Positions 9,171-17,134 of a DNA stretch of 64,000 nt are shown piece by piece. Every line of letters begins with the position of its first letter. Position 1 is the first letter of the stretch. Under the pieces are notes generated by a model. That model saw nothing but the letters and a program-made list of their open reading frames with translations. It searched no databases and was not told the origin of the DNA. Both the position numbers and the translations under genes were made by a program. Origin of the DNA: Flavobacterium sp. LHD-85 (GTDB lineage: Bacteria; Bacteroidota; Bacteroidia; Flavobacteriales; Flavobacteriaceae); contig NZ_JAVFVR010000001.1 of NCBI RefSeq assembly GCF_030929595.1, positions 1,054,001 through 1,118,000 of the forward strand, written 5' to 3'.

Positions 9171-9218
9171 TAATTTTTTTTTTAGCAAGTTATAAAAAAG
9201 AATGAAATGTACTACAAA

Positions 9219-10568
9219 TTATTTCTTCACACTCTCAATAATCCCTTTCAAAAACCCATTAAAATCAAATCCAGGTTCTTCTTCCCTCACTCCCATTCTC
9301 ACAATAACCATATCTTTTGACGGAATAATCGCCACCATTTGACCTTGATAACCACTACAATAAAACATATCACGAGGAACATCAGGGAATTTTCCTCCGG
9401 CATTTAACCAAAATTGCGCTCCGTATTTTCCTTCAGAAGTATTCGTTGGCGTTGCTGTGTATTTTACCCAGCTTTCATCTAAAATTTGTTCTCCGTTCCA
9501 GTTTCCTTTTCTTAGATATAATAATCCAAATTTAGACCAGTCTCTCGGTGTCGCCCATCCGTAAGACGAACCTACAAAAGTTCCAGACATATCTTGCTCG
9601 ACAATCATTGAATTCATCCCAATTTTGTCGATTACAGCGCTATACCAAAAGTCAAGATATTCTTGTTGGGTTTTAAAATGTCTTCTTAAAATCAGGGACA
9701 ATAAATTGGTTGTTCCTGATGAATAATTCCAATGTGTGTTGGGTTTAAATTGAGCTGGTTTGTCCAATTGCACTTTTCCCATATCTTCTGCCTGAAAAAG
9801 CATTTTTGTTGCGTCGCAAATTGTACTGTAATTCTCTTCCCATTCTAAACCAGAATTCATGTGAAGCAAATCATTAATCGTAATAATTTTACGATCGTCA
9901 TTTTGCCATTCTTTAATTGGTGCTGATTTATAAATATCAATTTTTCCTTGTTTAGCCAAAACTCCAAAAGCTGAACTTGTGATACTTTTTGTCATTGACC
10001 AACCCAGAATTTTACTGTCTTTATTAAAACCTGTATCGTATTTTTCGGCAATTAATTTGTCCTTATATAAAACTACAACCGCACGAGTTCTTTTAATTCT
10101 TCCGCCTGTTTTGTCAAAAGCATTATCAACTGCTTTTTTCAGTTTTGAATAATCGACATTAGAAAACGCAGTATCTTTTGGTTCATTATTTCCATATGGA
10201 AAAGGAAGGTTGTTTTCGAGCTTCGTTCTTTTTGGAAGCAGATATGGTTTTGAAAGATCATAATCATCATTAATCAAAGTTGCTCCTAGACCTTCACGAT
10301 AAATAGCTTTTCTTTCTTTCAAACCATAAACTGCTGACGTTGCAAATTTTCCGGCGTCATTAATTGTGTTTGTCGCAAGATCTAATAAATGAATATCATT
10401 ATCGGTTTTTTGAATTAAATCCAGTGATCGATGATCCATAAAATGTCCAGATGCGACACTTTTGGCAGAAAATCCAGAAATCAAATCAAGCTTCGGATAA
10501 GTAGTAAAGCCGAAATACAAAAAAGCAAGAACCAAAGCAAGCGCAAGTACTTTTAGAATTTTTTTCAT
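9219..10568 (-). CDS. Serine hydrolase, class C beta-lactamase/esterase family
   Basis: A 449-residue protein with an N-terminal hydrophobic anchor or signal (about residues 4-23). The nucleophile motif SMTK (Ser191, Lys194) and the second catalytic tyrosine motif YSS (282-284) identify the penicillin-recognising serine hydrolase fold. The wording GWSMTKS and LLHMNSGLEW is typical of the EstB/6-aminohexanoate-dimer hydrolase-like branch, so a true beta-lactamase activity should not be assumed. It is exported or membrane-anchored. It lies 48 bp upstream of the kinase-like gene and may share its transcript. Confidence 0.9.
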   Translation of the reverse strand: MKKILKVLALALVLAFLYFGFTTYPKLDLISGFSAKSVASGHFMDHRSLDLIQKTDNDIHLLDLATNTINDAGKFATSAVYGLKERKAIYREGLGATLINDDYDLSKPYLLPKRTKLENNLPFPYGNNEPKDTAFSNVDYSKLKKAVDNAFDKTGGRIKRTRAVVVLYKDKLIAEKYDTGFNKDSKILGWSMTKSITSSAFGVLAKQGKIDIYKSAPIKEWQNDDRKIITINDLLHMNSGLEWEENYSTICDATKMLFQAEDMGKVQLDKPAQFKPNTHWNYSSGTTNLLSLILRRHFKTQQEYLDFWYSAVIDKIGMNSMIVEQDMSGTFVGSSYGWATPRDWSKFGLLYLRKGNWNGEQILDESWVKYTATPTNTSEGKYGAQFWLNAGGKFPDVPRDMFYCSGYQGQMVAIIPSKDMVIVRMGVREEEPGFDFNGFLKGIIESVKK

Positions 10569-10756
10569 AATGATGTTAGATATTTTTAATGCAATATAAA
10601 TAATTTATGTTCACGATTTTAGAACTCAAATTATAAATCTGTTTCGGATAATGTAAAAAAACAAAACTATTTTTAGGGAATCAGCATTTACAACATCTGA
10701 CAATCGTATCATAAAAGGAAATTATAGAATTCCTGTATAAACAAATTTAGTTTTAG

Positions 10757-10764
10757 TACTTTTG
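10757..10764 (+). promoter_or_regulatory. -7 promoter element for the sufS operon
   Basis: TACTTTTG, 26 bp before the sufS ATG, matches TAnnTTTG. It implies a short leader and shows that the sufS-sufE block now has its own promoter, separate from sufA-D. No clear -33 element is visible. Confidence 0.6.
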
Positions 10765-10789
10765 TAAATAGATTTTTTCTAAATAAGAC

Positions 10790-12004
10790 ATGCTAGATAT
10801 TCAAAAAATAAGAGCTGATTTCCCGATACTTTCACAAACTGTAAACGGAAAGCCATTAGTATATTTCGACAACGGAGCTACTTCGCAAAAACCACAAGTT
10901 GTAATTGATGCTGAAGTAAAATATTATAACGAAATAAATGCCAACATTCACCGTGGCGTTCACACACTAAGCCAGTTAGCAACTGATGCTTATGAGATTG
11001 CTCGAGGAAAAGTAAAAGATCATATAAATGCAAAACATGCTCATGAAGTGCTTTTTACTTCAGGAACCACGCACGGAATTAACTTAGTTGCAAACGGATT
11101 TGCTTCGATTTTAAAACCTGGTGACGAAGTGGTTGTTTCTTCATTAGAACATCACAGCAACATTGTGCCTTGGCAAATGTTATGCGAAAAAACTGGTGCA
11201 GTTTTGAGAGTAATTCCAATCGATCAAAACGGAGAATTAATCATTTCTGAATTTGATGCTTTACTTTCGGAAAAAACGAAAATTGTTACCGTAAATCATA
11301 TTTCAAACGCATTGGGTGTAATCAATCCAATCAAATATATTATTGATAAAGCGCATTCAGTTGGCGCTGCAGTTTTAATTGACGGTGCTCAAGCAGTTCC
11401 GCACTTAAAACCAAATGTACAGGAATTAGACTGTGATTTTTATGCTTTTTCAGGACATAAAATGTGTGGTCCAACGGGAACTGGAATTCTTTATGGAAAA
11501 GAAGAATGGCTAAACAAACTTCCTCCTTATCAAGGCGGAGGCGAAATGATCAAAGAAGTGACTTTCGAAAAAACAACTTACGCAGATTTGCCTCATAAAT
11601 TTGAAGCAGGAACGCCAAATATTGCTGGCGGAATTGTTTTAGGAACTGCAATTGATTATTTAAACGAGATCGGTTTTGATAAAATTCATGAATATGAAAA
11701 TGAATTATTAGAGCACGCAACAAAACGTCTTAACGAAATTGAAGGTATCCGAATTTACGGAAACACCAAAAATAAAGCTTCGGTAGTTTCGTTTAATATT
11801 GATGGAATTCATCCGTATGATGTTGGTTCTATTATAGATAAATTAGGAATTGCCGTTAGAACAGGACATCATTGCGCACAGCCAATTATGAATTTCTTCT
11901 GTATTCCAGGAACAATTCGTGCTTCTTTTTCTTTCTATAACACTAAAGAAGAAATTGATCAAATGGTTGATGCAGTTAAGAAAGCGCAAACTATGTTAAG
12001 CTAA
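10790..12004 (+). CDS. sufS: Cysteine desulfurase SufS
   Basis: A 404-residue group II cysteine desulfurase (PLP-dependent, class V aminotransferase fold) that takes sulfur from cysteine as an enzyme persulfide. The PLP lysine is Lys224 in SGHKMCGPTGTG. The catalytic cysteine is Cys362 in RTGHHCAQP, in the short group II loop typical of SufS rather than IscS. SufE, encoded two genes downstream, is the expected sulfur acceptor. It starts a separate transcript 4.1 kb after sufD because the minus-strand block lies between. Confidence 0.97.
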   Translation: MLDIQKIRADFPILSQTVNGKPLVYFDNGATSQKPQVVIDAEVKYYNEINANIHRGVHTLSQLATDAYEIARGKVKDHINAKHAHEVLFTSGTTHGINLVANGFASILKPGDEVVVSSLEHHSNIVPWQMLCEKTGAVLRVIPIDQNGELIISEFDALLSEKTKIVTVNHISNALGVINPIKYIIDKAHSVGAAVLIDGAQAVPHLKPNVQELDCDFYAFSGHKMCGPTGTGILYGKEEWLNKLPPYQGGGEMIKEVTFEKTTYADLPHKFEAGTPNIAGGIVLGTAIDYLNEIGFDKIHEYENELLEHATKRLNEIEGIRIYGNTKNKASVVSFNIDGIHPYDVGSIIDKLGIAVRTGHHCAQPIMNFFCIPGTIRASFSFYNTKEEIDQMVDAVKKAQTMLS

Positions 12005-12017
12005 AAAAACTAAATAT

Positions 12018-12443
12018 ATGCGAATAGTATCATTATTGCTCCTGACACTTTTTATTGCTACGGGATGCTGCAGTCAAAAAAAAGCAGACATGAAATCTAC
12101 ACAAATTGAATATTCTGCAATGTCGAGAGGGTATTACAAAAGTATTGTAGTGCAAAATAAATCGGTTTCTGTGGTTAAAGAACGTAACGCCGAGGCTGTC
12201 AAAAGCAAGATTAATGATGCGAAATGGAACGAAATTGTTTCAACATATTCAAAAGTTAATTTAGACAATCTTTCTACCTTAAAAGCACCGACAGATAAAC
12301 GTACTTATGATGGTGCTGCAATAGGAAATTTAAAAATAACTAAAGATGGAAAAACATATGAGACAGCTGGTTTTGACAATGGTTTTCCTCCAAAAGAAAT
12401 CGAAAAACTAGTTAATTTATTAGTTGATTTTTCTAAAGAATAA
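12018..12443 (+). CDS. Small lipoprotein of unknown function between sufS and sufE
   Basis: A 141-residue protein with a type II signal: a hydrophobic stretch ending in lipobox IATGC (Cys17), so it is predicted to be an anchored lipoprotein. The mature part is Lys/Asn-rich with no motif I recognise. It lies 13 bp after sufS and 2 bp before sufE, so it is co-transcribed with them, but a periplasmic lipoprotein has no obvious direct part in cytoplasmic sulfur transfer. Confidence 0.85.
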   Translation: MRIVSLLLLTLFIATGCCSQKKADMKSTQIEYSAMSRGYYKSIVVQNKSVSVVKERNAEAVKSKINDAKWNEIVSTYSKVNLDNLSTLKAPTDKRTYDGAAIGNLKITKDGKTYETAGFDNGFPPKEIEKLVNLLVDFSKE

Positions 12444-12445
12444 TT

Positions 12446-12871
12446 ATGACAATAAAAGAAATACAAGACGAAATAATAGACGAGTTTTCAATGTTCGACG
12501 ACTGGATGCAGCGATATGAGTACATCATCGAACTAGGAAAAAGTCTTCCGTTAATCAAAGAAGAGTACAAAACCGATGATAATTTAATTAAAGGCTGCCA
12601 GTCAAAAGTTTGGCTGCAAGGCGAACAAAACGATGATAAAATTGTTTTCACTGCTGACAGCGATGCGATTTTGACAAAAGGAATAATTGCGATTTTAATT
12701 CGTGCTTTCTCCAATCAAAAAGCAAAAGATATCCTGGAAGCTGATACCGATTTTATAGACGAAATTGGCCTAAAAGAGCATTTATCTGCAACACGCGCAA
12801 ATGGTTTAGTATCGATGATAAAAAACATCAAAATGTACGCTTTGGCTTTTGATGCTAAAAACAAAAATTAA
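12446..12871 (+). CDS. sufE: Sulfur acceptor protein SufE
   Basis: A 141-residue SufE. The sulfur-accepting cysteine is Cys51 in IKGCQSKVW, the family signature, and the length is normal. It takes persulfide sulfur from SufS and delivers it to SufBCD. It starts two bases after the lipoprotein stop, in the sufS operon. Confidence 0.96.
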   Translation: MTIKEIQDEIIDEFSMFDDWMQRYEYIIELGKSLPLIKEEYKTDDNLIKGCQSKVWLQGEQNDDKIVFTADSDAILTKGIIAILIRAFSNQKAKDILEADTDFIDEIGLKEHLSATRANGLVSMIKNIKMYALAFDAKNKN

Positions 12872-12881
12872 AAAAATTTAA

Positions 12882-13000
12882 ACCATATAAGTTATATAAG
12901 AAAATTTAAGTTTTGGCGCTTAAATTAATTGTGTTGATAAGTATAAGAAATATAAGTATCCTAATTAAATGAACTTATATAACTTATATGGTGAAAAATA
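12882..13000. repeat. Inverted and direct repeat block left of the GxxExxY gene
   Basis: Positions 12882-12900 (ACCATATAAGTTATATAAG) are the inverse complement of the core of a 34-bp sequence at 12965-12998. That 34-mer occurs again, without mismatch, at 13511-13544 on the other side of the GxxExxY gene. The block looks like the boundary of an inserted cassette. Confidence 0.75.
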
Positions 13001-13055
13001 AATATTGTAGGTTTTATCTTTCTTTTTTTATTTCTTATTATTGCTAAAAAAAGCA

Positions 13056-13466
13056 ATGATTACAAAGAAATATTTGACTGATTTAGTTTATCAGGTTAAT
13101 GGAGCCGCAATTGAAGTTCATAAAAGTATTGGAGCAGGACTTTTAGAAAGTATTTATCATCAATGCATGATTAAAGAATTATCATTGAGAGGAATCAATT
13201 TTAAATCTGAATTGATAATTCCCGTTGAATATAAAGGTTTAGAATTAGAGTCAAATCTAAGATGTGATTTATTTATCGAAAATTGTTTAGTTCTTGAATT
13301 AAAATCAGTCGATCAAATTATACCTATTCATGTTGCAAAGCTGATGTCTTATATGAAACTTTTAAAGTCACCAATTGGTTTAATGATAAATTTTAATGTA
13401 ACAAACATTTACCACGAAGGACAAAAAACATATGTCAACGATTTATATCGTTGGCTAGAAGATTAA
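13056..13466 (+). CDS. GxxExxY-family protein
   Basis: A 136-residue protein with the defining motif GAGLLESIYH and a downstream ELKSVDQI segment, in the arrangement of a PD-(D/E)xK nuclease-like core. The family is widespread in Bacteroidota as isolated genes and its function is not established. I chose ATG 13056; a TTG at 13041 is in frame. The gene lies between identical 34-bp direct repeats (12965-12998 and 13511-13544), splitting sufE from sufT, so it is probably an acquired single-gene cassette rather than a SUF component. Confidence 0.88.
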   Translation: MITKKYLTDLVYQVNGAAIEVHKSIGAGLLESIYHQCMIKELSLRGINFKSELIIPVEYKGLELESNLRCDLFIENCLVLELKSVDQIIPIHVAKLMSYMKLLKSPIGLMINFNVTNIYHEGQKTYVNDLYRWLED

Positions 13467-13510
13467 AATGTAAAATAAAGCATCAATATATTTTATTTAA
13501 GCGCAAAGTT

Positions 13511-13544
13511 TTAAATGAACTTATATAACTTATATGGTGAAAAA
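13511..13544 (+). repeat. Right copy of the 34-bp direct repeat
   Basis: Identical over 34 bp to 12965-12998. It ends 9 bp before the sufT ATG. A frame starting inside it at 13515 would add an artificial leader to SufT. Confidence 0.85.
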
Positions 13545-13553
13545 CAAAAAACA

Positions 13554-13877
13554 ATGGAACAAGAAATAGACACAAACGAATTAGGAGAATCAATCGTAAG
13601 AGTTTTAAAAGGCATTTACGATCCGGAGATTCCTGTAGATATTTATGAATTAGGATTAATTTACGATGTAATGGTAAACACAGATTACGAAGTAAAAATC
13701 CTTATGACACTTACCTCTCCAAACTGCCCAGTTGCAGAAAGCTTGCCAAGAGAAGTAGAAGAAAAAGTAAAAGCAATCGAAAACATAAAAGATGTTGATG
13801 TTGAAATTACTTTTGATCCGCCTTGGAGCAAAGATTTAATGAGCGAAGAAGCTAAATTAGAATTAGGAATGCTTTAA
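13554..13877 (+). CDS. sufT: SufT-type (MIP18/DUF59) Fe-S assembly protein
   Basis: A 107-residue MIP18-family protein. The conserved YDPEIPVDI stretch (DPEIPV at 23-28) and the TSPNCP loop (Cys58) are intact. In SUF loci this family helps mature Fe-S proteins. I chose ATG 13554 because the longer frame begins within the 34-bp repeat. It would originally have followed sufE directly; the GxxExxY cassette now lies between. Confidence 0.92.
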   Translation: MEQEIDTNELGESIVRVLKGIYDPEIPVDIYELGLIYDVMVNTDYEVKILMTLTSPNCPVAESLPREVEEKVKAIENIKDVDVEITFDPPWSKDLMSEEAKLELGML

Positions 13878-13879
13878 TA

Positions 13880-14008
13880 AAGTGTTCAGTTTTCAGTCAC
13901 AGTTTTCAGTAATTAACTGTGACTAAAAAACACTTTAGAAATGTATACAGTTTTCAGTCTCAGTCACAGTGATCAACTGCGACTGAGACTGCGACTGAAA
14001 ACTCAAAA
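13880..14008. repeat. Inverted short-word repeats before the DUF2480 gene
   Basis: The gap holds repeated TTTTCAGT and CAGTCACAG words followed by their complements (ACTGTGACT, GCGACTGAGACT, GACTGAAAAC). Two nested hairpins can form, one near 13889-13928 and one near 13949-14003. It resembles the word repeats at 5289-5352. Confidence 0.55.
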
Positions 14009-14011
14009 GAA

Positions 14012-14521
14012 ATGGAAGAAATCATCAATAAAGTTGCCAATAGTGCTTTAGAAGTTTTTGATCTTGAGGATTATTATCCAAAAGGAATGCGAGTTCAGAT
14101 TGACATCTCGCAATGGCTTTTGGAAGGATTTTTATTGAAAGAAAGAGACTTTAGAGAATATCTTAAAAATCACGACTGGTCACAATATCAAGATCAATAT
14201 GTTGCTGTACACTGTAGTACAGATGCTATTATTCCCGCTTGGGCATTAATTTTAGTTGGCGTTCACCTAGCTCCTTTCGCAAAAAAAGTGGTAAACGGAA
14301 CGATAGAAGATGTTGACGCAAGCCTTTACGAAGAGCTTTTAAGCAAAATAGATTATTCTGTTTACAAAGGCAAACCTGTTATCGTAAAAGGCTGCTCTAG
14401 AAAGCCAGTTCCAATGCGTGCTTATATTTTGGCCACAAATTATTTACAGCCATTTGCTCGTAGTATTATGTATGGCGAAGCATGTTCTGCAGTGCCTTTA
14501 TACAAAGAATCTAAGAAATAA
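14012..14521 (+). CDS. DUF2480 family protein
   Basis: A 169-residue cytoplasmic protein that I recognise as DUF2480, a Bacteroidota-restricted family. Visible landmarks are DWSQYQDQYVAVHCSTDAI in the centre and VIVKGCSRKPVPMRAY near the C-terminus, with two conserved cysteines. The domain has no assigned activity. It is often found close to SUF genes, as here, which hints at a link with Fe-S or thiol chemistry; that is inference. Confidence 0.88.
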   Translation: MEEIINKVANSALEVFDLEDYYPKGMRVQIDISQWLLEGFLLKERDFREYLKNHDWSQYQDQYVAVHCSTDAIIPAWALILVGVHLAPFAKKVVNGTIEDVDASLYEELLSKIDYSVYKGKPVIVKGCSRKPVPMRAYILATNYLQPFARSIMYGEACSAVPLYKESKK

Positions 14522-14567
14522 CCTGCATTAACACTACTGCAGAACTTAACTTTCCATTGGTTTTTAG

Positions 14568-14575
14568 TATATTTG
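14568..14575 (+). promoter_or_regulatory. -7 promoter element for the DUF3078 gene
   Basis: TATATTTG matches TAnnTTTG and lies 25 bp before the ATG at 14600. It supports the internal start chosen for that gene. Confidence 0.6.
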
Positions 14576-14599
14576 ATTATACACTCTAAACTAAAAACC

Positions 14600-15550
14600 A
14601 TGAGAAAGCTAACCTTATTACTTTTCATTTTAGTAAACTTCACATTTTTACAAGCCCAAAATTCAGAAAAAGAGTTAATTCAGAATACTGAAAAAGCAGT
14701 AAAAAAAATTAACGATACTATCGAAGGCGAAGGCTGGAAAACAAAAGGAACCGTTTCCCTTTTACTGAACCAATCAAGTTTTAACAACTGGATTGCAGGA
14801 GGTGAAGATAGCTTTTCTGGAACGTTAGGAATCAATTATGATTTCAATTACAAAAAAGATGATTTGACTTGGGATAACAAAGTTTTAGCATCGTACGGTC
14901 TTCTACAAACCAAAAATGACGACTTCACAAAAAAAACAGATGACCGTTTAGAATTCAACTCTATACTCGGGAAAAGAGCTTTTGGAGAATGGTATTACTC
15001 CTACTTCCTAAATTTTAGAACACAATTTTCAACTGGCTACATTTACGATCAAGATGCCAATGGAAAGCAAATAAGGACTGAACAAACCAAATTTATGTCT
15101 CCTGGATATCTTACAACAGGTCCGGGTATTTACTGGACGAAAGACGATAATCTTAAAGTAAATTTTGCTCCGCTAACTTCAAAATTCACTTTTGTCGACA
15201 ATGCCTATACAACCGGTATTGATAGATTTACAGGCCTGCCATATGTCGACGGCAGTTATTTCGGGGTTGACGAAGGCAAAAGCATGCGTTACGAACTTGG
15301 TTTTTATGCTTCAGTTTATTACAAATTGGCAATCATGACAAATGTGACTGCCGAAAACACACTTAATCTTTATTCAAATTATCTTGAAGACCCACAAAAT
15401 GTCGATATAAATTATTCGTTAAATGTTATAATGAAAATCAACAAGTTTTTATCTGCTAATTTATCGTTTCAGGCTATTTATGATGATAATGCTTTTGCAG
15501 GACTTCAAACTAGAGAAGTATTTGGTTTAGGAGTTAATTTTGGATTTTAA
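14600..15550 (+). CDS. DUF3078 outer-membrane-type protein
   Basis: A 316-residue secreted protein with a cleavable signal peptide ending at LQAQ (about residue 20). The rest is rich in alternating aromatic/polar strands and ends in a phenylalanine (VNFGF), as outer-membrane barrels do. The segment LLLNQSSFNNWIAGGEDSF is typical of DUF3078. Function unknown. I chose ATG 14600 because it begins the signal peptide and follows the -7 box at 14568; the upstream in-frame extension is not plausible. Confidence 0.9.
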   Translation: MRKLTLLLFILVNFTFLQAQNSEKELIQNTEKAVKKINDTIEGEGWKTKGTVSLLLNQSSFNNWIAGGEDSFSGTLGINYDFNYKKDDLTWDNKVLASYGLLQTKNDDFTKKTDDRLEFNSILGKRAFGEWYYSYFLNFRTQFSTGYIYDQDANGKQIRTEQTKFMSPGYLTTGPGIYWTKDDNLKVNFAPLTSKFTFVDNAYTTGIDRFTGLPYVDGSYFGVDEGKSMRYELGFYASVYYKLAIMTNVTAENTLNLYSNYLEDPQNVDINYSLNVIMKINKFLSANLSFQAIYDDNAFAGLQTREVFGLGVNFGF

Positions 15551-15566
15551 TCTGAAAATTGACACC

Positions 15567-15717
15567 GATAATATTTCACCGCATAAAACGCTACGATTTT
15601 TATAATTTGCGTTTTAGATAAAACAAAGTTCGCAAAGCTATATGTAGATTTAGCTTTGCGAACTTTATATTTCTTAAGATACTTTAAATAATCTTAGCGC
15701 TCTTTGCGTTTAATTAA
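15567..15717. repeat. Intergenic repeat with 16-bp hairpin after the DUF3078 gene
   Basis: Positions 15625-15640 and 15651-15666 are perfectly complementary 16-bp arms built around TTCGCAAAGC, followed by TTAGCGCTCTTTGCG. It belongs to the same GCAAAG/CTTTGCG family as the tandem repeats at 28.3-28.7 kb and fragments near 60.75 kb. It may also terminate the convergent DUF3078 and hflX transcripts. Confidence 0.65.
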
Positions 15718-16968
15718 TTATTCCTGTTCTTCTTCATCTTCTTTTTCAACTGCATCCTTATAATCTGGATACAAGAAATTGTTGTAAGGAAAACGCGTAA
15801 TATGAATTTGACGAACCGCTTCATAAACCGTTTCTCTAAATTCTTCAAAATTTTCTTTATTTCTGGCAGAAATAAACAACGCTTTATCCTGCCCCACATT
15901 ACTCACATTACTCATCCAAGTTTGTTTCCACTCGTCAAGTGTCCAGTATTTTCTGGTTCTTTCGGTGATCAAATCATCTTCATCGATGGTAAGATGTTTG
16001 TAAGCATCGATTTTATTAAAAACCATAATAGTTGGCTTGTCGTTGCTTTTAATTTCTTGTAAAGTCTTATTTACAGACTCGATATGATCTTCAAAATCTG
16101 GATGCGAAATATCTACTACATGCAACAATAAATCGGCTTCACGAACCTCATCTAAAGTACTTTTAAAAGAATCAACCAATTGTGTTGGCAATTTTCGAAT
16201 AAATCCAACTGTATCAGAAAGTAAGAAAGGAAGGTTTTTAATAACCACTTTTCTAACTGTAGTATCTAAGGTTGCAAACAATTTATTCTCAACAAAAACA
16301 TCGCTTTTACCAATTGCATTCATCAAAGTCGATTTTCCGACATTGGTATATCCAACAAGAGCTACGCGAACCATTGCACCGCGATTGCTTCGCTGAATAC
16401 TCATTTGCTTATCGATTGTTTTGATTTTATCTTTCAATAACGAAATTCTGTCACGCACAATACGTCTATCGGTTTCAATCTCTGTTTCTCCAGGTCCACG
16501 CATACCAATTCCCCCTTTTTGACGCTCAAGGTGTGTCCATAAACCAGAAAGTCTCGGAAGCAAATACTGGCATTGCGCCAATTCTACCTGAGTTCTTGCA
16601 TAAGAAGTTTCGGCTCTTTGCGCAAAAATGTCCAGAATTAAGTTGGTTCTGTCTAGAATTTTACAGTCAATAATTCTTGAAATGTTTTTCTGCTGTGAAG
16701 GCGTTAATTCATCATCAAAAATTACAGTCGATATTTTGTTTTCTTTTACAAAAAGATTGATGTCATCAATTTTCCCCGTTCCCACAAAAGTCTTCGGATT
16801 AGGGCGTTCCATTTTCTGCGAAAAGCGTTTAATAACTTCACCGCCAGCAGTAAAAGTCAGAAACTCCAATTCGTCTAAATATTCATTTAGCTTTTCTTCA
16901 CTTTGATTCTGAGTAACAATACCAACAATTACTGTTCTCTCAAAATTTATAATTTCTTTTTCTAACAT
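15718..16968 (-). CDS. hflX: Ribosome-associated GTPase HflX
   Basis: A 416-residue GTPase. The N-terminal HflX domain ends in the glycine-rich GGIGMRGPGETEIETDRR (152-169). The G domain has the P-loop GYTNVGKS (206-213), G3 DTVGFIRKLP and the NKID specificity motif. HflX binds and can split stalled or stressed ribosomes. The C-terminus ends in a run of acidic residues. It is monocistronic with a minus-strand promoter at 16985-17014. Confidence 0.96.
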   Translation of the reverse strand: MLEKEIINFERTVIVGIVTQNQSEEKLNEYLDELEFLTFTAGGEVIKRFSQKMERPNPKTFVGTGKIDDINLFVKENKISTVIFDDELTPSQQKNISRIIDCKILDRTNLILDIFAQRAETSYARTQVELAQCQYLLPRLSGLWTHLERQKGGIGMRGPGETEIETDRRIVRDRISLLKDKIKTIDKQMSIQRSNRGAMVRVALVGYTNVGKSTLMNAIGKSDVFVENKLFATLDTTVRKVVIKNLPFLLSDTVGFIRKLPTQLVDSFKSTLDEVREADLLLHVVDISHPDFEDHIESVNKTLQEIKSNDKPTIMVFNKIDAYKHLTIDEDDLITERTRKYWTLDEWKQTWMSNVSNVGQDKALFISARNKENFEEFRETVYEAVRQIHITRFPYNNFLYPDYKDAVEKEDEEEQE

Positions 16969-16984
16969 AGTCTTGAATAAGGTG

Positions 16985-17014
16985 CAAATTTAATCATTTG
17001 TCGGCTACAATCAA
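16985..17014 (-). promoter_or_regulatory. hflX promoter
   Basis: On the minus strand: -33 TTG (17012-17014), a 19-bp spacer, and -7 TAAATTTG (16985-16992), 17 bp before the ATG. Confidence 0.6.
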
Positions 17015-17060
17015 TTATACAATTTTGTTTTTACATTTATATTTAGAAGAATAGACTTCA

Positions 17061-17102
17061 AAAAAAAATGGAACCCGTCAAGATAAACTCAACAAGGTTC
17101 CA
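17061..17102 (-). terminator. Terminator-like hairpin after the 17.1-kb gene
   Basis: TGGAACC (17069-17075) pairs with GGTTCCA (17096-17102), and on the minus strand the stem is followed by a run of T residues. The loop is long (20 nt), so strength is uncertain. Confidence 0.55.
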
Positions 17103-17134
17103 CTTACTCAATAAATGGTCTAAGTTTAAAACTT

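Noticed and set aside
9171..9188. TTG start six codons upstream for the kinase-like gene
   Set aside because: ATG at 9170 gives a normal N-terminus just before the P-loop strand; the extension is a poly-Lys tract from an A-rich leader.
9219..10568. Calling the serine hydrolase an antibiotic-resistance beta-lactamase
   Set aside because: SxxK and YSS motifs define only the broad fold; the wording fits esterase or amide-hydrolase relatives.
13515..13553. Longer SufT start at 13515
   Set aside because: The extra 13 residues come from the 34-bp direct repeat; the family start is the ATG at 13554.
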